This document shows positions 48,892 through 60,500 of a stretch of DNA of 64,000 nucleotides, piece after piece. The position numbers and the translations under genes are program-made. Under the pieces are notes generated by a model that did not search any database, was not told the DNA's origin, and was given only the letters and a program-made list of their open reading frames with translations. Position 1 is the stretch's first letter. Each line of letters begins with the position of its first letter. Source of the stretch: Chitinophaga nivalis (lineage in GTDB: Bacteria > Bacteroidota > Bacteroidia > Chitinophagales > Chitinophagaceae); contig NZ_JAPDNR010000001.1 in the NCBI RefSeq assembly GCF_025989125.1, positions 3,330,301-3,394,300 of the forward strand, written 5' to 3'.

Positions 48892-49106
48892 ACCTGTTTG
48901 GGTTGAAATGGTCAGGAAAGTTATTCAGGCGTATCATTCACTGCAGCGGGTATTTCCACTCATGGTATATATCCCCGGTAGGTACATGCCGGAGAGGGAA
49001 TCCGGAAGCATGGCGTTAAAAGAGAAGGCCTGTCTGTTAAAGCAATAAAGTATGCAGTAAAAGTGGGTCGTCTGATGATAAAACTCACTGTAATTTATAT
49101 AAAACA

Positions 49107-49163
49107 ACTGCATCCGGAAAGCAAGAAAAGATATTCCTGACTGTCAGTATTACCGGATGCAGT
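49107..49163 (-). terminator. Long-loop hairpin downstream of hydrolase
   Basis: 11-bp inverted repeat (ACTGCATCCGG / CCGGATGCAGT) with a 35-base spacer that itself holds CTGACTGTCAG. It lies just past the stop of the minus-strand hydrolase and may end its transcript. Confidence 0.45.
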
Positions 49164-49173
49164 GTATAGGAGG

Positions 49174-50097
49174 CTATTGGAGGAACTGCTGCATATATTG
49201 CAGGAATAGCGCTTGCTGATCGGCAAAAAGATAATGGGAACAATTATCCAGGTACCTGAAATTTTTTGCGCCAACAATATTTTTGAGATCAATAATCATT
49301 TTAGAGGAGAAGATACCATCCTGTTTGCCATACAGGGCATATACCGGTATATGCCGGCGTACCAGGGAAATAAGTGGTGGTTTTACATTGATATTGTTTC
49401 GCTTTTCATGCTGATAAAAAAGCGCCGGTGCCTCATCATGCCGGATATCCTGCTTGCGCCAGGAGCTGGTATCGTATGCCTGGTAAAGGTGCCGGGCTGC
49501 AGCATCCGGCTGCGGTACTTTGAAAAATCCGTTTTTGCCGGCGAGGGTAAAACAGGCACTTCTGTAGCTGGCGGTATTCCGATCGGATTTTTTTACCAGT
49601 GCAACGTTGTTCAGCTCCAGGGTGTCGTGGCGTTGCTGATAAATCTGTTGAACGGAATCAAGAATGTGGTCATACGTTTCCTGTTGTGAAAACAAGGCAC
49701 TGGTTAATATGATAGACTGTATTTTTTCAGGATACTTTGCTGCAAAAAGCGTGGTGACCAATCCACCGAAGCTGAACCCGATGAGGTTGGCCCGTTGCAG
49801 CTGATATTGTTGATAGATCCGGTGGAGGTCATCAAATGCTTCCTGATAGGTGAGGGTCGCATTTTCGTAGGAAGACCTGCCTTCACCTCTTCGGTCGTAT
49901 ACGATTACATAAAACCCTTTATCGGCCAGTTGTGCTGCCGTGGTGGCCTCAAAGAGTACGGAATTTCCCCGGGGACCGCCATGGATGAAAATAACAGGTG
50001 TATGCCGGGGATTACCGAATGCCCGGGAATACAGGTGTTGTGCAGGTAATTGATAACAAAATAGACATAACAGAACAACAACAAAGATTGATTTCAT
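49174..50097 (-). CDS. Exported alpha/beta hydrolase, prolyl-iminopeptidase-like
   Basis: 307 aa starting at MKSIFVVVLLCLFCYQLPAQ, a signal peptide; a start 39 bases upstream would bury it. HGGPRGNS is the S33 oxyanion motif, GFSFGG the nucleophile elbow (S near residue 124), GKQDGIF supplies the Asp and CSHYLF the His. Family members cut N-terminal Pro or act as esterases. It is single and likely monocistronic. Confidence 0.88.
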   Translation of the reverse strand: MKSIFVVVLLCLFCYQLPAQHLYSRAFGNPRHTPVIFIHGGPRGNSVLFEATTAAQLADKGFYVIVYDRRGEGRSSYENATLTYQEAFDDLHRIYQQYQLQRANLIGFSFGGLVTTLFAAKYPEKIQSIILTSALFSQQETYDHILDSVQQIYQQRHDTLELNNVALVKKSDRNTASYRSACFTLAGKNGFFKVPQPDAAARHLYQAYDTSSWRKQDIRHDEAPALFYQHEKRNNINVKPPLISLVRRHIPVYALYGKQDGIFSSKMIIDLKNIVGAKNFRYLDNCSHYLFADQQALFLQYMQQFLQ

Positions 50098-50195
50098 ATA
50101 GAGATGCAGCCGGTATTTTTGAAACAGACGGGGCACAAGTTAGGCTATCCGTAAAAATATATGCGTTAACGGAAGATATTTTTACGGAAAAGAAA

Positions 50196-50227
50196 GTAAA
50201 AGCCGCCGTCCCGGCAGCGGCTTTTAC
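50196..50227 (-). terminator. Terminator downstream of hydrolase at 50248
   Basis: 11-bp perfect stem (GTAAAAGCCGC / GCGGCTTTTAC) with a 10-base loop, 20 bases past the minus-strand stop and followed in that direction by TTTCTTTT. Confidence 0.75.
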
Positions 50228-50247
50228 AGGATGATAACAGCGGAGGC

Positions 50248-51231
50248 TTACTGCACCGCGGCGATCGTTTGCCGGACGGCATCAATGATAACATTTGGCT
50301 CTGTTACCTGAATGACATGCCCGCTTTTGTCTGCTTTTATCAGGCGGCTGTTGGTAGATAGTTTCAGCAGATCGTGTTGTAAATCCTCCCAAAGTACGCG
50401 GTACTGTGCTGCTGCTTCGTCAGACATACCTGCATAGCGGATCGTGCCGGTACCCATGATCAGGGTAAGCGGTATATTACCGAAAGAGGTATAGCGCTCT
50501 CCATCCTCCATGTTATTCAGGTCACTGAGGCCTTCCATCAAAGTAGTTTTGCAGGATTTGTAGAAGTAGTTCCTGGCATGGATATGTACCGGATGCGTGA
50601 CAGGAATATCGGTAGCAATCGGCTCCCAGATATGTTTAAGCCGGTACCATCCCAGTGCTACGGATAAAGAAACCTGCCATGCCGGTTCTGCGGTAAGGGA
50701 TTCAAACAGCGCCGGCGGCATTTTTTTCACCATCAGCGGATGCGAGGAATCCACAAATACAATACCCGCGATATCCTTTTCATGCTGCTGAATAAACGGG
50801 CGCAGATAGATGCCGGCCATCGAATGTCCCACGAGGATATAAGGTTTGGGACAATTCGTTTTTTCCAGCAGGGTAGTCAGTTCCGCTGTAACGGATGCAT
50901 TTGTGAGCGAGTCTTTTCCAGGTTGACTCAGGAATAAACCAATCCGGTCATAGGCAATGGTGACGGCATAAGGGGAAATGTTATCCTGGATCTCTTTCCA
51001 GATAAAGGAATTGCTGCCTAAACCGGATACAAAAACAACAGTATACGGGCCGCTTCCTTTTTTGACATAATGAATCCGGTCGCCATTGACGTCTGCAAAT
51101 GTTTTTCCATGGTATAGATTTTTTTCAAGGCTCCAACGGGAATATTGCTCATAGGTAAATCCGGCAAGCAGGAGTAAAGCGAGGCTCAGGATGGTCCATT
51201 TTACGATGGTGATTAACATTTTTACTAACAT
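50248..51231 (-). CDS. Membrane-anchored alpha/beta hydrolase
   Basis: 327 aa. N-terminal hydrophobic anchor (WTILSLALLLLAGFTYEQ) then a periplasmic hydrolase domain: FVSGLGSNSF oxyanion region, GHSMAG nucleophile elbow, VDSSHPL, and KSGHVIQ with the catalytic His. The lid region is short. Substrate unknown. It is preceded upstream by the long non-coding repeat region and followed by its own terminator, so it is a single-gene unit. Confidence 0.88.
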   Translation of the reverse strand: MLVKMLITIVKWTILSLALLLLAGFTYEQYSRWSLEKNLYHGKTFADVNGDRIHYVKKGSGPYTVVFVSGLGSNSFIWKEIQDNISPYAVTIAYDRIGLFLSQPGKDSLTNASVTAELTTLLEKTNCPKPYILVGHSMAGIYLRPFIQQHEKDIAGIVFVDSSHPLMVKKMPPALFESLTAEPAWQVSLSVALGWYRLKHIWEPIATDIPVTHPVHIHARNYFYKSCKTTLMEGLSDLNNMEDGERYTSFGNIPLTLIMGTGTIRYAGMSDEAAAQYRVLWEDLQHDLLKLSTNSRLIKADKSGHVIQVTEPNVIIDAVRQTIAAVQ

Positions 51232-51464
51232 AAAAATAGGTTTTTGGGGTGTTGAAATGGGGTTTGATAATCGGGATGTGAGGTAAGGTGTATTTGGCTG
51301 TACAGACAGCTGAAGCGATGGTATGTCGGCTATGCGATACGTGGTACAAAGGCTCAGATTTTGGGGTCATTGATAATCAGATGTGTCAGTTATTTCAGCT
51401 GTTTTACGATTATTCAGGCGCTCATGATGGTATTGTTGATGGGCATAGGTTTATTTTTAAATCC

Positions 51465-51976
51465 ATGAAGTATCGGATAGCTTACCGTCATTCAGGTATT
51501 CATCAGTTGAGGTGTGCCCATATTCCTTTATTACAGTTATGGAGGTGTTTTCATAATGGTGTTGTTTTGGGGTATAGGTAGTTTTTAAATCCATGAAGTA
51601 TCGGTTAGCCTACCGTCATTCAGGTATTCATCAGTATAGGTGTGCGCATATTCTTTCATTACAGTTATGGAGGTGTTCTCATAATGGTGTTGTTTTGGGG
51701 TATAGGTAGCTTTTAAATACATGAAGTATCGGTTAGCCTACCGTCATTCAGGTATTCATCAGTATAGGTGTGCGCATATTCTTTCATTACAGTTATGGAG
51801 GTATTTTCATAATGGTGTTGTTTTGGGGTATAGGTCTTTTTTAAATCCATGAAGTAGCGGATAGCTTACCGTCATTCAGGTATTCATCAGTATAAGTGTG
51901 CCCGTATTCTTTCGTTACAGTTTTCAGGTGCTCATAGTATTGTTTTTTTTACCTCCATAAAGTACCGGAAAGGATA
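51465..51976. repeat. 128-bp tandem repeat array, four copies
   Basis: Unit starts, marked by ATGAAGTA, fall at 51465, 51593, 51721 and 51849, exactly 128 bases apart. Each carries CATTCAGGTATTCATCAG and a CGGnTAGCnTACCG block. Copies 1 and 2 hold a 38-codon frame MKYRxAYRHSGIHQ..., copy 3 is extended past the usual stop, and copy 4 has TAG as codon 3. Shorter, eroded copies follow at about 51957 and 52079 (ATAAAGTACC). No repeat-spacer pattern, so this is a minisatellite rather than CRISPR. Confidence 0.93.
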
Positions 51977-52437
51977 CCAGTGCTCAGGTGTTGGTCAGTA
52001 TAGGGGTATCAGTATTTCGTTATAACAGTTATTCAGGTACACATTATTTTGTTGTTGTTATAGGTCGTTTCAACAGCCATAAAGTACCAACTATACTACC
52101 ATTTTTTTTAAGTTTTTTTTAGTATAAATATACCAGTATATCCAGGCTTTTTTTCAGATACACTGTTAGTGTTGGTATAGTCGTATTTATCAGGTAATGG
52201 ATCCCGGATCCCACAGATATAGAGGCATCCTAATAGCAAATGCACCTGATATTTAAACGCATGTTCGGCTTTTTTTGAGGTGTATCCGGATATTTTTATC
52301 ATGTGTGCATAGCCTCATGTGCAGCTGTTGATGTTGATCCGGCGGCAATATGCTGAGATCATGCTAATGCTTTTGCCGGATCATAACCAGTATGGGTACA
52401 CGGGAATAGCAACTGGTAAACTGATAAGTGTGATAAA

Positions 52438-52467
52438 AATAAGGGCCGCATACACGCGGCCCTTATT
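52438..52467 (-). terminator. Terminator downstream of 52491 gene
   Basis: 12-bp perfect stem (AATAAGGGCCGC / GCGGCCCTTATT) with a 6-base loop, just past the stop of the minus-strand gene and followed by TTTTATCA in that direction. Confidence 0.85.
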
Positions 52468-52490
52468 GTATATAAAAAATGCGATTAATA

Positions 52491-53201
52491 TTAGTTTTCC
52501 AGACCAATTACGGTACCAATGGTATTACCGGAACTTTCACCGGGTGCCGGATATGTTTGCAGGATACGATCCGCATCACTGATAATGAGTGTCTGCAGGT
52601 TAATCTTTTCCGCTATTGCCGAAAAACCTGTTGCCGTGAAAGGCGCTTTTTTATTATCGATGGTATTCTCTGCCATGTTGGTACTACGAACAATAAACAA
52701 CGTATCGTTCGATATCCGGGTTACTTTAGCCAGTCCGATCTCACCACCGGCTGTATTTTCGTTAATCATCTTTATAAAAGATACCCGTAGCATATCGCCC
52801 GGTGCGAGGTGTTTCATTTTTTCGTTGAGTGCGGTGATGTTGGCCTGCGCCTGTGCGGCACGTTGTTTATTGATGCGGGGCATCACTAAGGATAATATAC
52901 CCAATACCACGGCCAGGATAATGGTGTTCCTGAAAAAGCCTATCTGAAAGGGTACCGTTGCTTTTAAGGCGGTAGCTTCCTGTTTTACGGCAGCGGTCCA
53001 TTTTTTCTTTGGAACCTGTACGTTGTTGTTGTCGTATACTTTTACGGTTTTGAAACTGGCCGGAAACCAGGGACCCAGCCAGGAAATATAACTTTGTACA
53101 ACTACCAGGTGTTGTTGTGTACTACCGGCATTGTCTGGTAATGTTATCGTAATACTTTTTTCAGCCAGTGGTTTTTCTGTAATGGTATAAATATAAATCA
53201 T
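52491..53201 (-). CDS. Hypothetical single-pass membrane protein
   Basis: 236 aa. Unrecognised. An N-terminal beta-rich part of about 80 residues precedes one transmembrane helix (IILAVVLGILSLVM near residues 93-106), then a charged helix (INKQRAAQAQANITALNEKM) and a beta-rich C-terminal domain. No signal peptide. It is single, with its own terminator, and divergent from the next gene. Confidence 0.75.
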   Translation of the reverse strand: MIYIYTITEKPLAEKSITITLPDNAGSTQQHLVVVQSYISWLGPWFPASFKTVKVYDNNNVQVPKKKWTAAVKQEATALKATVPFQIGFFRNTIILAVVLGILSLVMPRINKQRAAQAQANITALNEKMKHLAPGDMLRVSFIKMINENTAGGEIGLAKVTRISNDTLFIVRSTNMAENTIDNKKAPFTATGFSAIAEKINLQTLIISDADRILQTYPAPGESSGNTIGTVIGLEN

Positions 53202-53303
53202 AGTAGCCCGCCAGGCACAAAAATTATACCATGAGCGGAAGGGCGCTGGTTGCTATTGCCATAATAAAGTATTCCGCTTATCTTACGTATAAATCTCCGT
53301 TTG

Positions 53304-53978
53304 ATGAACCTGTATACAGATATAAAAGAAAGTGTGGAAAGTGCTTTTGCTTTTTTGAAAGCAGCGGGTTTCACCGATTTTGAAGAACAGCAAATAGCTT
53401 TTGAGACGCACTTTGAGGCGAAAAATGAATATGTAAAAGTAGATGTCTGGTTTGAGTTTATTTATTCCACACCTATCTGGGTAACCATTAATGGATATCA
53501 TATTCAGCTGCTGGAGCCCGAACATCCGCTGTTTGAACAATATGCACGAACATTGCAGGAGTTATATGAGCCCCCTGCCGATAATACCACAAAAGACGCT
53601 TGCGGTATAGATTACCTCGGGGAGCAATATGAACAAGGTGGCCGCCAATTGAACCATACTTACCTCGAAGGGATGGCGCGCTTATTACAATCCTATCCGG
53701 CGGTATTGCAGGGGGAACTGGATGTATTGGTCTCGCACGCAGCCACTGCTGCCGCTGCCTGGGAAGCAGAGCAGGCAGCAGAAAAAATAGCACAGCAGCT
53801 ATACACTTGTACTTTTAGTATAGATGACCTGGTTGAATGTGAAGCAACAGGTACTTCGCTGGATGAAATACGGACGGCTTTAAAGGAATATGAAGCGGAT
53901 CGCATCTGTGTGTTGCAGGTGGTAGATCCTTATATGAACCCGGTAGCATTTGAATGGCCGCTCCCCGGCAAAAGCTGA
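53304..53978 (+). CDS. Hypothetical cytoplasmic protein
   Basis: 224 aa from the ATG at 53304 (a TTG just before is not needed). MNLYTDIKESVESAFAFLKA begins a helix, followed by strands and an Ala-rich coiled segment (HAATAAAAWEAEQAAEKIAQ) near residues 150-170. No family recognised; a two-domain immunity-like or DUF protein is possible. It is divergent from the membrane protein gene with a 102-base gap. Confidence 0.7.
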   Translation: MNLYTDIKESVESAFAFLKAAGFTDFEEQQIAFETHFEAKNEYVKVDVWFEFIYSTPIWVTINGYHIQLLEPEHPLFEQYARTLQELYEPPADNTTKDACGIDYLGEQYEQGGRQLNHTYLEGMARLLQSYPAVLQGELDVLVSHAATAAAAWEAEQAAEKIAQQLYTCTFSIDDLVECEATGTSLDEIRTALKEYEADRICVLQVVDPYMNPVAFEWPLPGKS

Positions 53979-54572
53979 AAATTCTGTCTATACCCCGTTA
54001 TACCGTTTGATTAACAGGTACAGTGAAAAGTAACGGTTGGTATTTTCTCCGGAAAATTGATTCCCCTGTTTTATTTCTCCCGAAAAGCTTTATTTTTGAT
54101 AACAGCAGATGTTTGAATAGTAGTAGCCCGTTATTATTAAAGTGAACATGAAATATTTGTACCATTGTCCATGAACGTTTTTTGAGCGAATCTTTTTTGT
54201 TTTTCCGGATCTGTTTACTGTAACATCCTATTCCCGATCATCGTGTATTTCCCGGTACTGTGTGGTATATCGTCGTCATGAAACCCGTCGGAAGTAGTGT
54301 TGCCAGTGCATTGGCAGCCGGTATTTTTTATTGTAGTCAACCAAATATCCGTATCTCATCACCACAAAAACAAACTGTATGTAAGTAACATGCCCCTGTA
54401 ACCGGTACTTTTCGTGTATGCGTTACCGATACTATTATACCGCTGTTATCCGGCCGTTGAAATAAATGGTCAGTAACAGGTGTTTGCTCCGGAAGCCGCT
54501 TCCGGAAAAGGAAAGGTATTGCCCGGAAGTACCACCACTATCAGTCTTATCTCATCAAAAAGTAACGTCGTT
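53979..54572. other. Intergenic region upstream of secreted subtilase
   Basis: About 590 bases, no gene seen. An open frame upstream of the subtilase Met is in frame from 54480, but its translation is low-complexity and would bury the signal peptide, so I treat it as leader DNA. Confidence 0.6.
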
Positions 54573-57500
54573 ATGAAAAAAATGCTACTATTATTTTTCG
54601 GGTGTTGTATGTGTACCCTGTTGTTACACGCACAGCTACCCGGTCCCCGGGAGAAGGACTACCGTATTCTCCATGTCAATAAAAAGTTTACCCCTCCGAA
54701 AGGATATACTGCCAACGATGTAGATATCCGCGCTGCCGGTACCGGCGGGGTACAATTTACCGGCGATCAGTATTTCCTGGTACAGTTTGAACAGTTGCCC
54801 ACAGCTGGCCAAAGGGAACAGTTACAGCAAATGGGCATTACCCTGCTGGATTATTTTCCCAACCTCGCCTATTATGCACACTTTCGCAGGGAAATTCGCT
54901 CTGATCGGTTGCGCAACTTCGGCGTCAGAACGATTCTGCCAATAGATGAAAGCTTTAAACTCGCGGAAGACCTGTATACTGGCAGGATTCCCTCGCATGC
55001 TAAAAAAGGCCGGCAGGTAGAAGTCACAGTGATGTCATATGCCAATGCAGTAGCGAAGGAAGTAGAACCGGCATTGGGGCGCTATGGTACCATTACCGGC
55101 AAACCCACTGCTTTGCAATGGACCGTGCTGGTATCGCCCGAGCAACTGACGGAACTGGCAGGCATAAAGGCCATCAAGTATATAGAACCTGTGGCTGCCG
55201 CACCGGAACCGGAAAAAGACAACAAGGAAATAAAGCCGGAAGACATTTTCAGTAATGATCACGGCCGCTCCAACTTCCTCAATTCCGGCTTTGGTGGCTT
55301 ATTGTACAATGGCGCCGGCGTAAATGTAATGGTACGTGAAAACGGCATGCACAAAGGCCCGGATCTGCAGGGCCGGGTGATGGATGGCTCCAATCAGCCA
55401 GGAGAACCCACTTCCCATTCCTCCGGCGTGGCCGGCTATCTGGGCAGTGCCGGCAATATCAATCCGCGGGATCGCTCCAATGCCTGGGGCGCCAATATCC
55501 TGGGCATATCCGGGCAAAATACCTATACGTTGTATGATGATCCCGCCAAAAAAATCCGCGTAACAAATATGTCCTATGGCTGGACGAATGATGCCGCCAG
55601 CTACAGCAGCCTGTCTGCGGAGCACGACAATTTCATCCGTACCCGGCCGGAAGCGATGTTGGTATATTCTTCCGGCAACGATGGCGGCGACACAGCTATT
55701 GGCGGCAAATACAATGGATTAATCGGCTGGGCCAATATCACAGGTATGCCGAAACATGCGAAAAACCTGCTCACAGTAAGTGGTACCGACTATGAAGATA
55801 ATTTCCTGGAATGGACCTGTAAAGGCCCGGCCTATGATGGCCGTATCAAACCGGAGCTGACCATTGAAGGCGTCGGCGGTACTTCATTTGCAGCCCCTAA
55901 AGTATCGGGTATCTTTGCCATCCTGCACCAGGCGTTTAAAACGGAAACGGCGGCTGCTACTGCGCCGGCCGCCCTGATAAAAGCCATCTTACTGAATACG
56001 GCAGATGATATATACAACCCCGGTATCGATTATAAAACGGGGTTTGGCCGCCCGAATGTGCGCCGTGCCTATCAGACCATCAAAAACAGGCAATATGCTA
56101 CGGAGAAGATCACCCAGGGCGGACAGAAAAGTTTTCCGATCACGGTACCAGCAGGTACCACGCAGGTAAGGGTATTGCTCTATTGGCACGACTATGAAGC
56201 TACGCCTGGCGCTGCGCAGGCATTGGTCAACGACCTGGATCTGACGGTGGAAGATCCTGGTGGCAATGTAGCGTTACCCTGGGGCCTGGATACCACTGCT
56301 ACGGCTATACGCCTGAATGCACTACCCACGAGAAAAGCAGATCATATCAACAACGAAGAACAGGTGACCATCGATCAGCCGGTAGCGGGTACTTATACTT
56401 TATATGTAGATGGATTTAACGTGCCGCAGGGACCACAGGAATTTTATGTGGTATACGAATTCCTGCAGGAAGAAGTAGTACTGAGTTATCCGCTGGGAGG
56501 TGAATCCATGGGCGCCGGGCAGGAAGAATATATCCGCTGGGATGCATTTGGTACGCCCGGAACCTTTGACCTCGAGTATTCCGTTAACAACGGCAATACC
56601 TGGGATACCATTGCTACCGGTATTGCCGCCGGCCGCCGCCAATGGAAATGGACGGTTCCTGAGCTGGCCGGAAAGGTGCTGGTGCGCATAAAAAGAGGGA
56701 GCCAGCACAGTGTATCCGGCGCCGTGAGTGTAATGCCGGTACCCGCCAGTTTTAAAATAGACTGGGTTTGTGATAATGCCTTGCAGCTGTCGTGGAATAA
56801 ATTGCCGCAGACCGGTGTACAATACGAAATATTTAAGCTGGGAGAAAAATACATGGAGCAGATAGGTACCACCACGGATACCATTTTTGGCGTCAATGCG
56901 CCCGATGCCGCAGCAGAAGAATGGTATGCGGTAAGGGCGGTGGGTACCGGCGGTGTAGTAGGGCTGCGTTGTAACGCCGTCAAAAAAAGTACAGGGTTGT
57001 TTAAGTGCAACAGTGTAATTACCGGTACGGCTTTCGGGGTAAGAAAAGATTCGGTATTGCTGACGGGTAGAGTGAACGCCCTGGGTAAAACGCTCACGCA
57101 GGTGGCGTTTGAATATGGCCCTACTACTGCATATGGCCAGACCTTTGCGATACCGGGAACGTTTACGGGAACCAGTTTCGTCCCATTGGAACAACAGGTT
57201 CCCATACAGCTACGCTCCGGTGACACCTGGCACTATCGCCTGAAAGGCGCCCTGAACGGAGAGGCAGTGTATGGCGAAGACCGCACGTTCCAGCCGGCGC
57301 CGGGTAATGCCATGAAGTTCAACGGGGCTGAAACCATCACCCTCGGCTCCAATGATGCGGTAAATGGCAACAAACCCAGAACCATCGAATGCTGGGTAAA
57401 AACAAGTGTATATAATGCCGATGGAGGGGTGATTACCCTGCCGGGAAGCACGGGTACCACCCGGGGCGATTTTACCCTGGCTACCAATGGCGCCGATAAC

Positions 57501-60500
57501 CAGTGGAAGTTGTCGCTGTGGAGTGTAACGCGTACGTATACACTGCCGGACAACAAAAACGAATGGCACCATATGGCCATTACCTACGATCCGGCCAATA
57601 CGACGGCTATCCTGTATTACGATGGCATCCTGTGGGATACCTGGAATACTGGTGGCCCGCTGACTACCTTACCCGGCAATATGAGACTGGGTACGCGTTC
57701 CAATGGCAGCGCCTTTTATTACAACGGAGAAGTAGATGAAGTCCGGATCTGGCGTACCGTACGTACGGCGGCAGAAATCCGGGAACATATGCATCACCCG
57801 CTGACAGGTACAGAGTCAGGGTTGGTGAGTTACCTTAATTTTGATAACCCGGAGTTGTTCAGCTATGATATCGTCAGTAAAAAAGAACTGGCACAAACGG
57901 GTGCTTTGCAGAAAATAAAAACCAGTTATCCTTTTGGTATCGGTCAGACGGTCACCGGATTGGAAGCCGCGGGTAGTCAGGTATTCGGAGCAGGGGTGGA
58001 TGTCACCGCCGCATACAAAACACAGGATGCCCAACAGGTGTCTTTCACCAAAATAGCGCTTACCTCCGCACCACTGAACGGATTTTCCGCTACATCTTCA
58101 CGCATCGACAGCAGCTTCTGGATCGGTCATCGTTATGCAACTACCGCCGGACCACTGGAGATGGCGCTTACGTTTAAGCTAAAAGATACGCTGCCCGAAT
58201 ACCGGCCGGGGAAGATATTATTGTTTACCCGTAAACCTTATGCTGCCGGCCAATGGCAGTATACCGGTACGGCGGATGCCGCAGACAGTATCACCAATAC
58301 AGTAACGCTACAACGGCAATCCGCTTATTGGCAATACCTGTTGATGAGAGATGATCATCCTTTTGCATATGCTACGGTAGATTCACTGGTATTGGCTGAT
58401 GCAAGAGCAGGTGCAGTGACGGGGTCCCAGTACTTCAGCCTGTCCGGCGCCAACCTGCCGGATACCATACAGGTGAAAGTGCCAGCGGGCTACCAGCTGT
58501 CTGCTAACGATACCGCCTATATGCACGCCGCGGAAACGCTCCGCCTGGCTACTACCGGCGGGGCATTGAAAGACACGAAAGTATTCGTGCGTTTTGCGCC
58601 GGCAGCCGGCGGTAGCTATGAAGGGGCGTTACAGATCCTCGCAGGTACTACCGTATTGGACAGCATCTTCCTGAAACAGGAAGCCGTGGCCGTAGAAACA
58701 ACAGCGGGTAAGGCCCTTGCCTTTGATGGAAATGGCGATTACCTGGAGATACAAAACCTGAACTGGCAACCTACCGAATTCACCATTGAGTGGTGGCTGA
58801 AACCGAAGTCCTTCAAGAATTATAATCAAAGCATCGGAAACGGCTGGGGATCGTTCCTGGCGCATGCCGACAATAGTGGCGGGCTGAATATCGGCGTGGC
58901 CAATAATGCAGCTTCCCGCTTACAGGTGGCAGGCGCCTATACCGCGCTGAATACCTGGCACCATTACGCCTATACGTTTAAAAACGGTGCGGCGAAAATT
59001 TACCGCGATGGTAAACTGATGGATAGCAAAACCGGGTCGGCGGCGCCGCCCAACTGGTCCATCTTCCGTATCGGCGCTAATACCGGCGATGCCATAGATG
59101 GGGAGCTGGAAGAGTTCCGTATGTGGACAACGGCCAGAACACAGCAACAGATACGGGAAGGCATGCACCTCACCCTTACGGGGGCGGAACCGGACCTGAA
59201 GTTATGTCTGCAGTTCCAGGAGGCACAGCGGGGCGTAGTGGATATTTCCAATAATGGTTACCCGGTACGGTTGTACAATGCAGTAAGAGTGGCGTCTACA
59301 GCGCCTGTAGCCGCAGGGGTGAGTGAAACCCAGGCGATCACCGCTGCCGGCGTGACAGACTTTACCCGCACCGGTGTACGCCTGGAGATGGCCGCCACGG
59401 GTACTGTTCCCAACGGCGATGTGGTGGTGAGCCGGTTGTACGCGGCGCCTGCGGATAATCTGATACCTGCGGCTATCGACAGCAGTTACTGGATTATCAA
59501 TAATTATGGCAGCAATGCTACGTTTACCGGATTAAATAAACTGACGTTGTATCATATAGATGGACTGTCAACTACAGGGCCGGCCAGCTACCGGTTGTAT
59601 CGTCGTCCGTTTAATGCGGATGGCGCTACCTGGCAGCTGCAGGGCCGTACGCCGGATGCTGCCGGCCATCAGGTAACGTATACCTTCACGGCAGCCGATG
59701 CTGCCGTTGTCTTCGGGCAGCTGGCGATCAACCGTATCAGTGGCCAGTCGCAGGTAGATACGGTAGCCGGACAGGCCTATGCCTTCCAGGGTAGCAATAC
59801 CGGATTAAAGCTACAAGACCTCAGCTGGCAACCAACTGTATTTACTATTGAATGGTGGCTGAAAGCCCGTACGGCAAGAGATTGGAACCAGCAGATAGGC
59901 AATGGCTGGGGAAGTTTTCTGATGCATGCCAATAACGATGGTAGCATGAGCCTGGGCGTAGCCAATAATGCGGCTTCCCGCATTGAAATTCCTGGTGCAT
60001 TCAATGACCTCGACACCTGGCACCACTATGCCTATACGTTCGATCAGGGTAAAGTGAATGTTTACCGCGATGGGATACTGGCCGGTACCCAAACAGCATC
60101 CGCCTTCCCGGCACGCTGGACCGGCTTTTACGTAAGCGGCCAGGAGGGAGATGGTATTGACGGGGCGTTGGATGAATTCCGTATCTGGAGCACGGCCCGT
60201 ACGGTTACAGAGATCCGTGAAAATATGTACCATCCGGTGGCTGCTGGTACACCGGGCCTGAAGGCTTATCTGCAGGGACAGGGCCAGCCAGGCGCCGGCT
60301 ATTTTACAGAAGTATCGCCCAATGCCTATATGGTGGTGGCAGACAGTGATGTAAAACGGGAAGCGTCGGCAGTGCCGGTAGCGATGGGCGTAAGCCGGTC
60401 GGCAACCGTGCAGCAGGCAGGTCGTTATGTATTTGATCAGACCGGGCTGGTATTGGATTATGCCGCTACCGGCAGTTATCCGAAGGGCGAAGTGGTAGTG

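Larger units (their letters stand above)
51232..52490. other. Non-coding region with tandem repeat array
   Basis: 1.26 kb without a convincing protein gene. Its centre is the 128-bp tandem array; degenerate relatives of the unit extend both sides (about 51340-51464 and 51977-52110). The right part (52110-52320) is T-rich. A terminator for the next minus-strand gene lies at 52438. Confidence 0.7.

Noticed and set aside
51465..51976. CRISPR array
   Set aside because: The 128-base units are repeated throughout with no unique spacers, and no cas genes are near.
54480..54572. 31-residue N-terminal extension of the secreted subtilase
   Set aside because: It would place a non-hydrophobic stretch before a clear signal peptide; the Met at 54573 is a better start.
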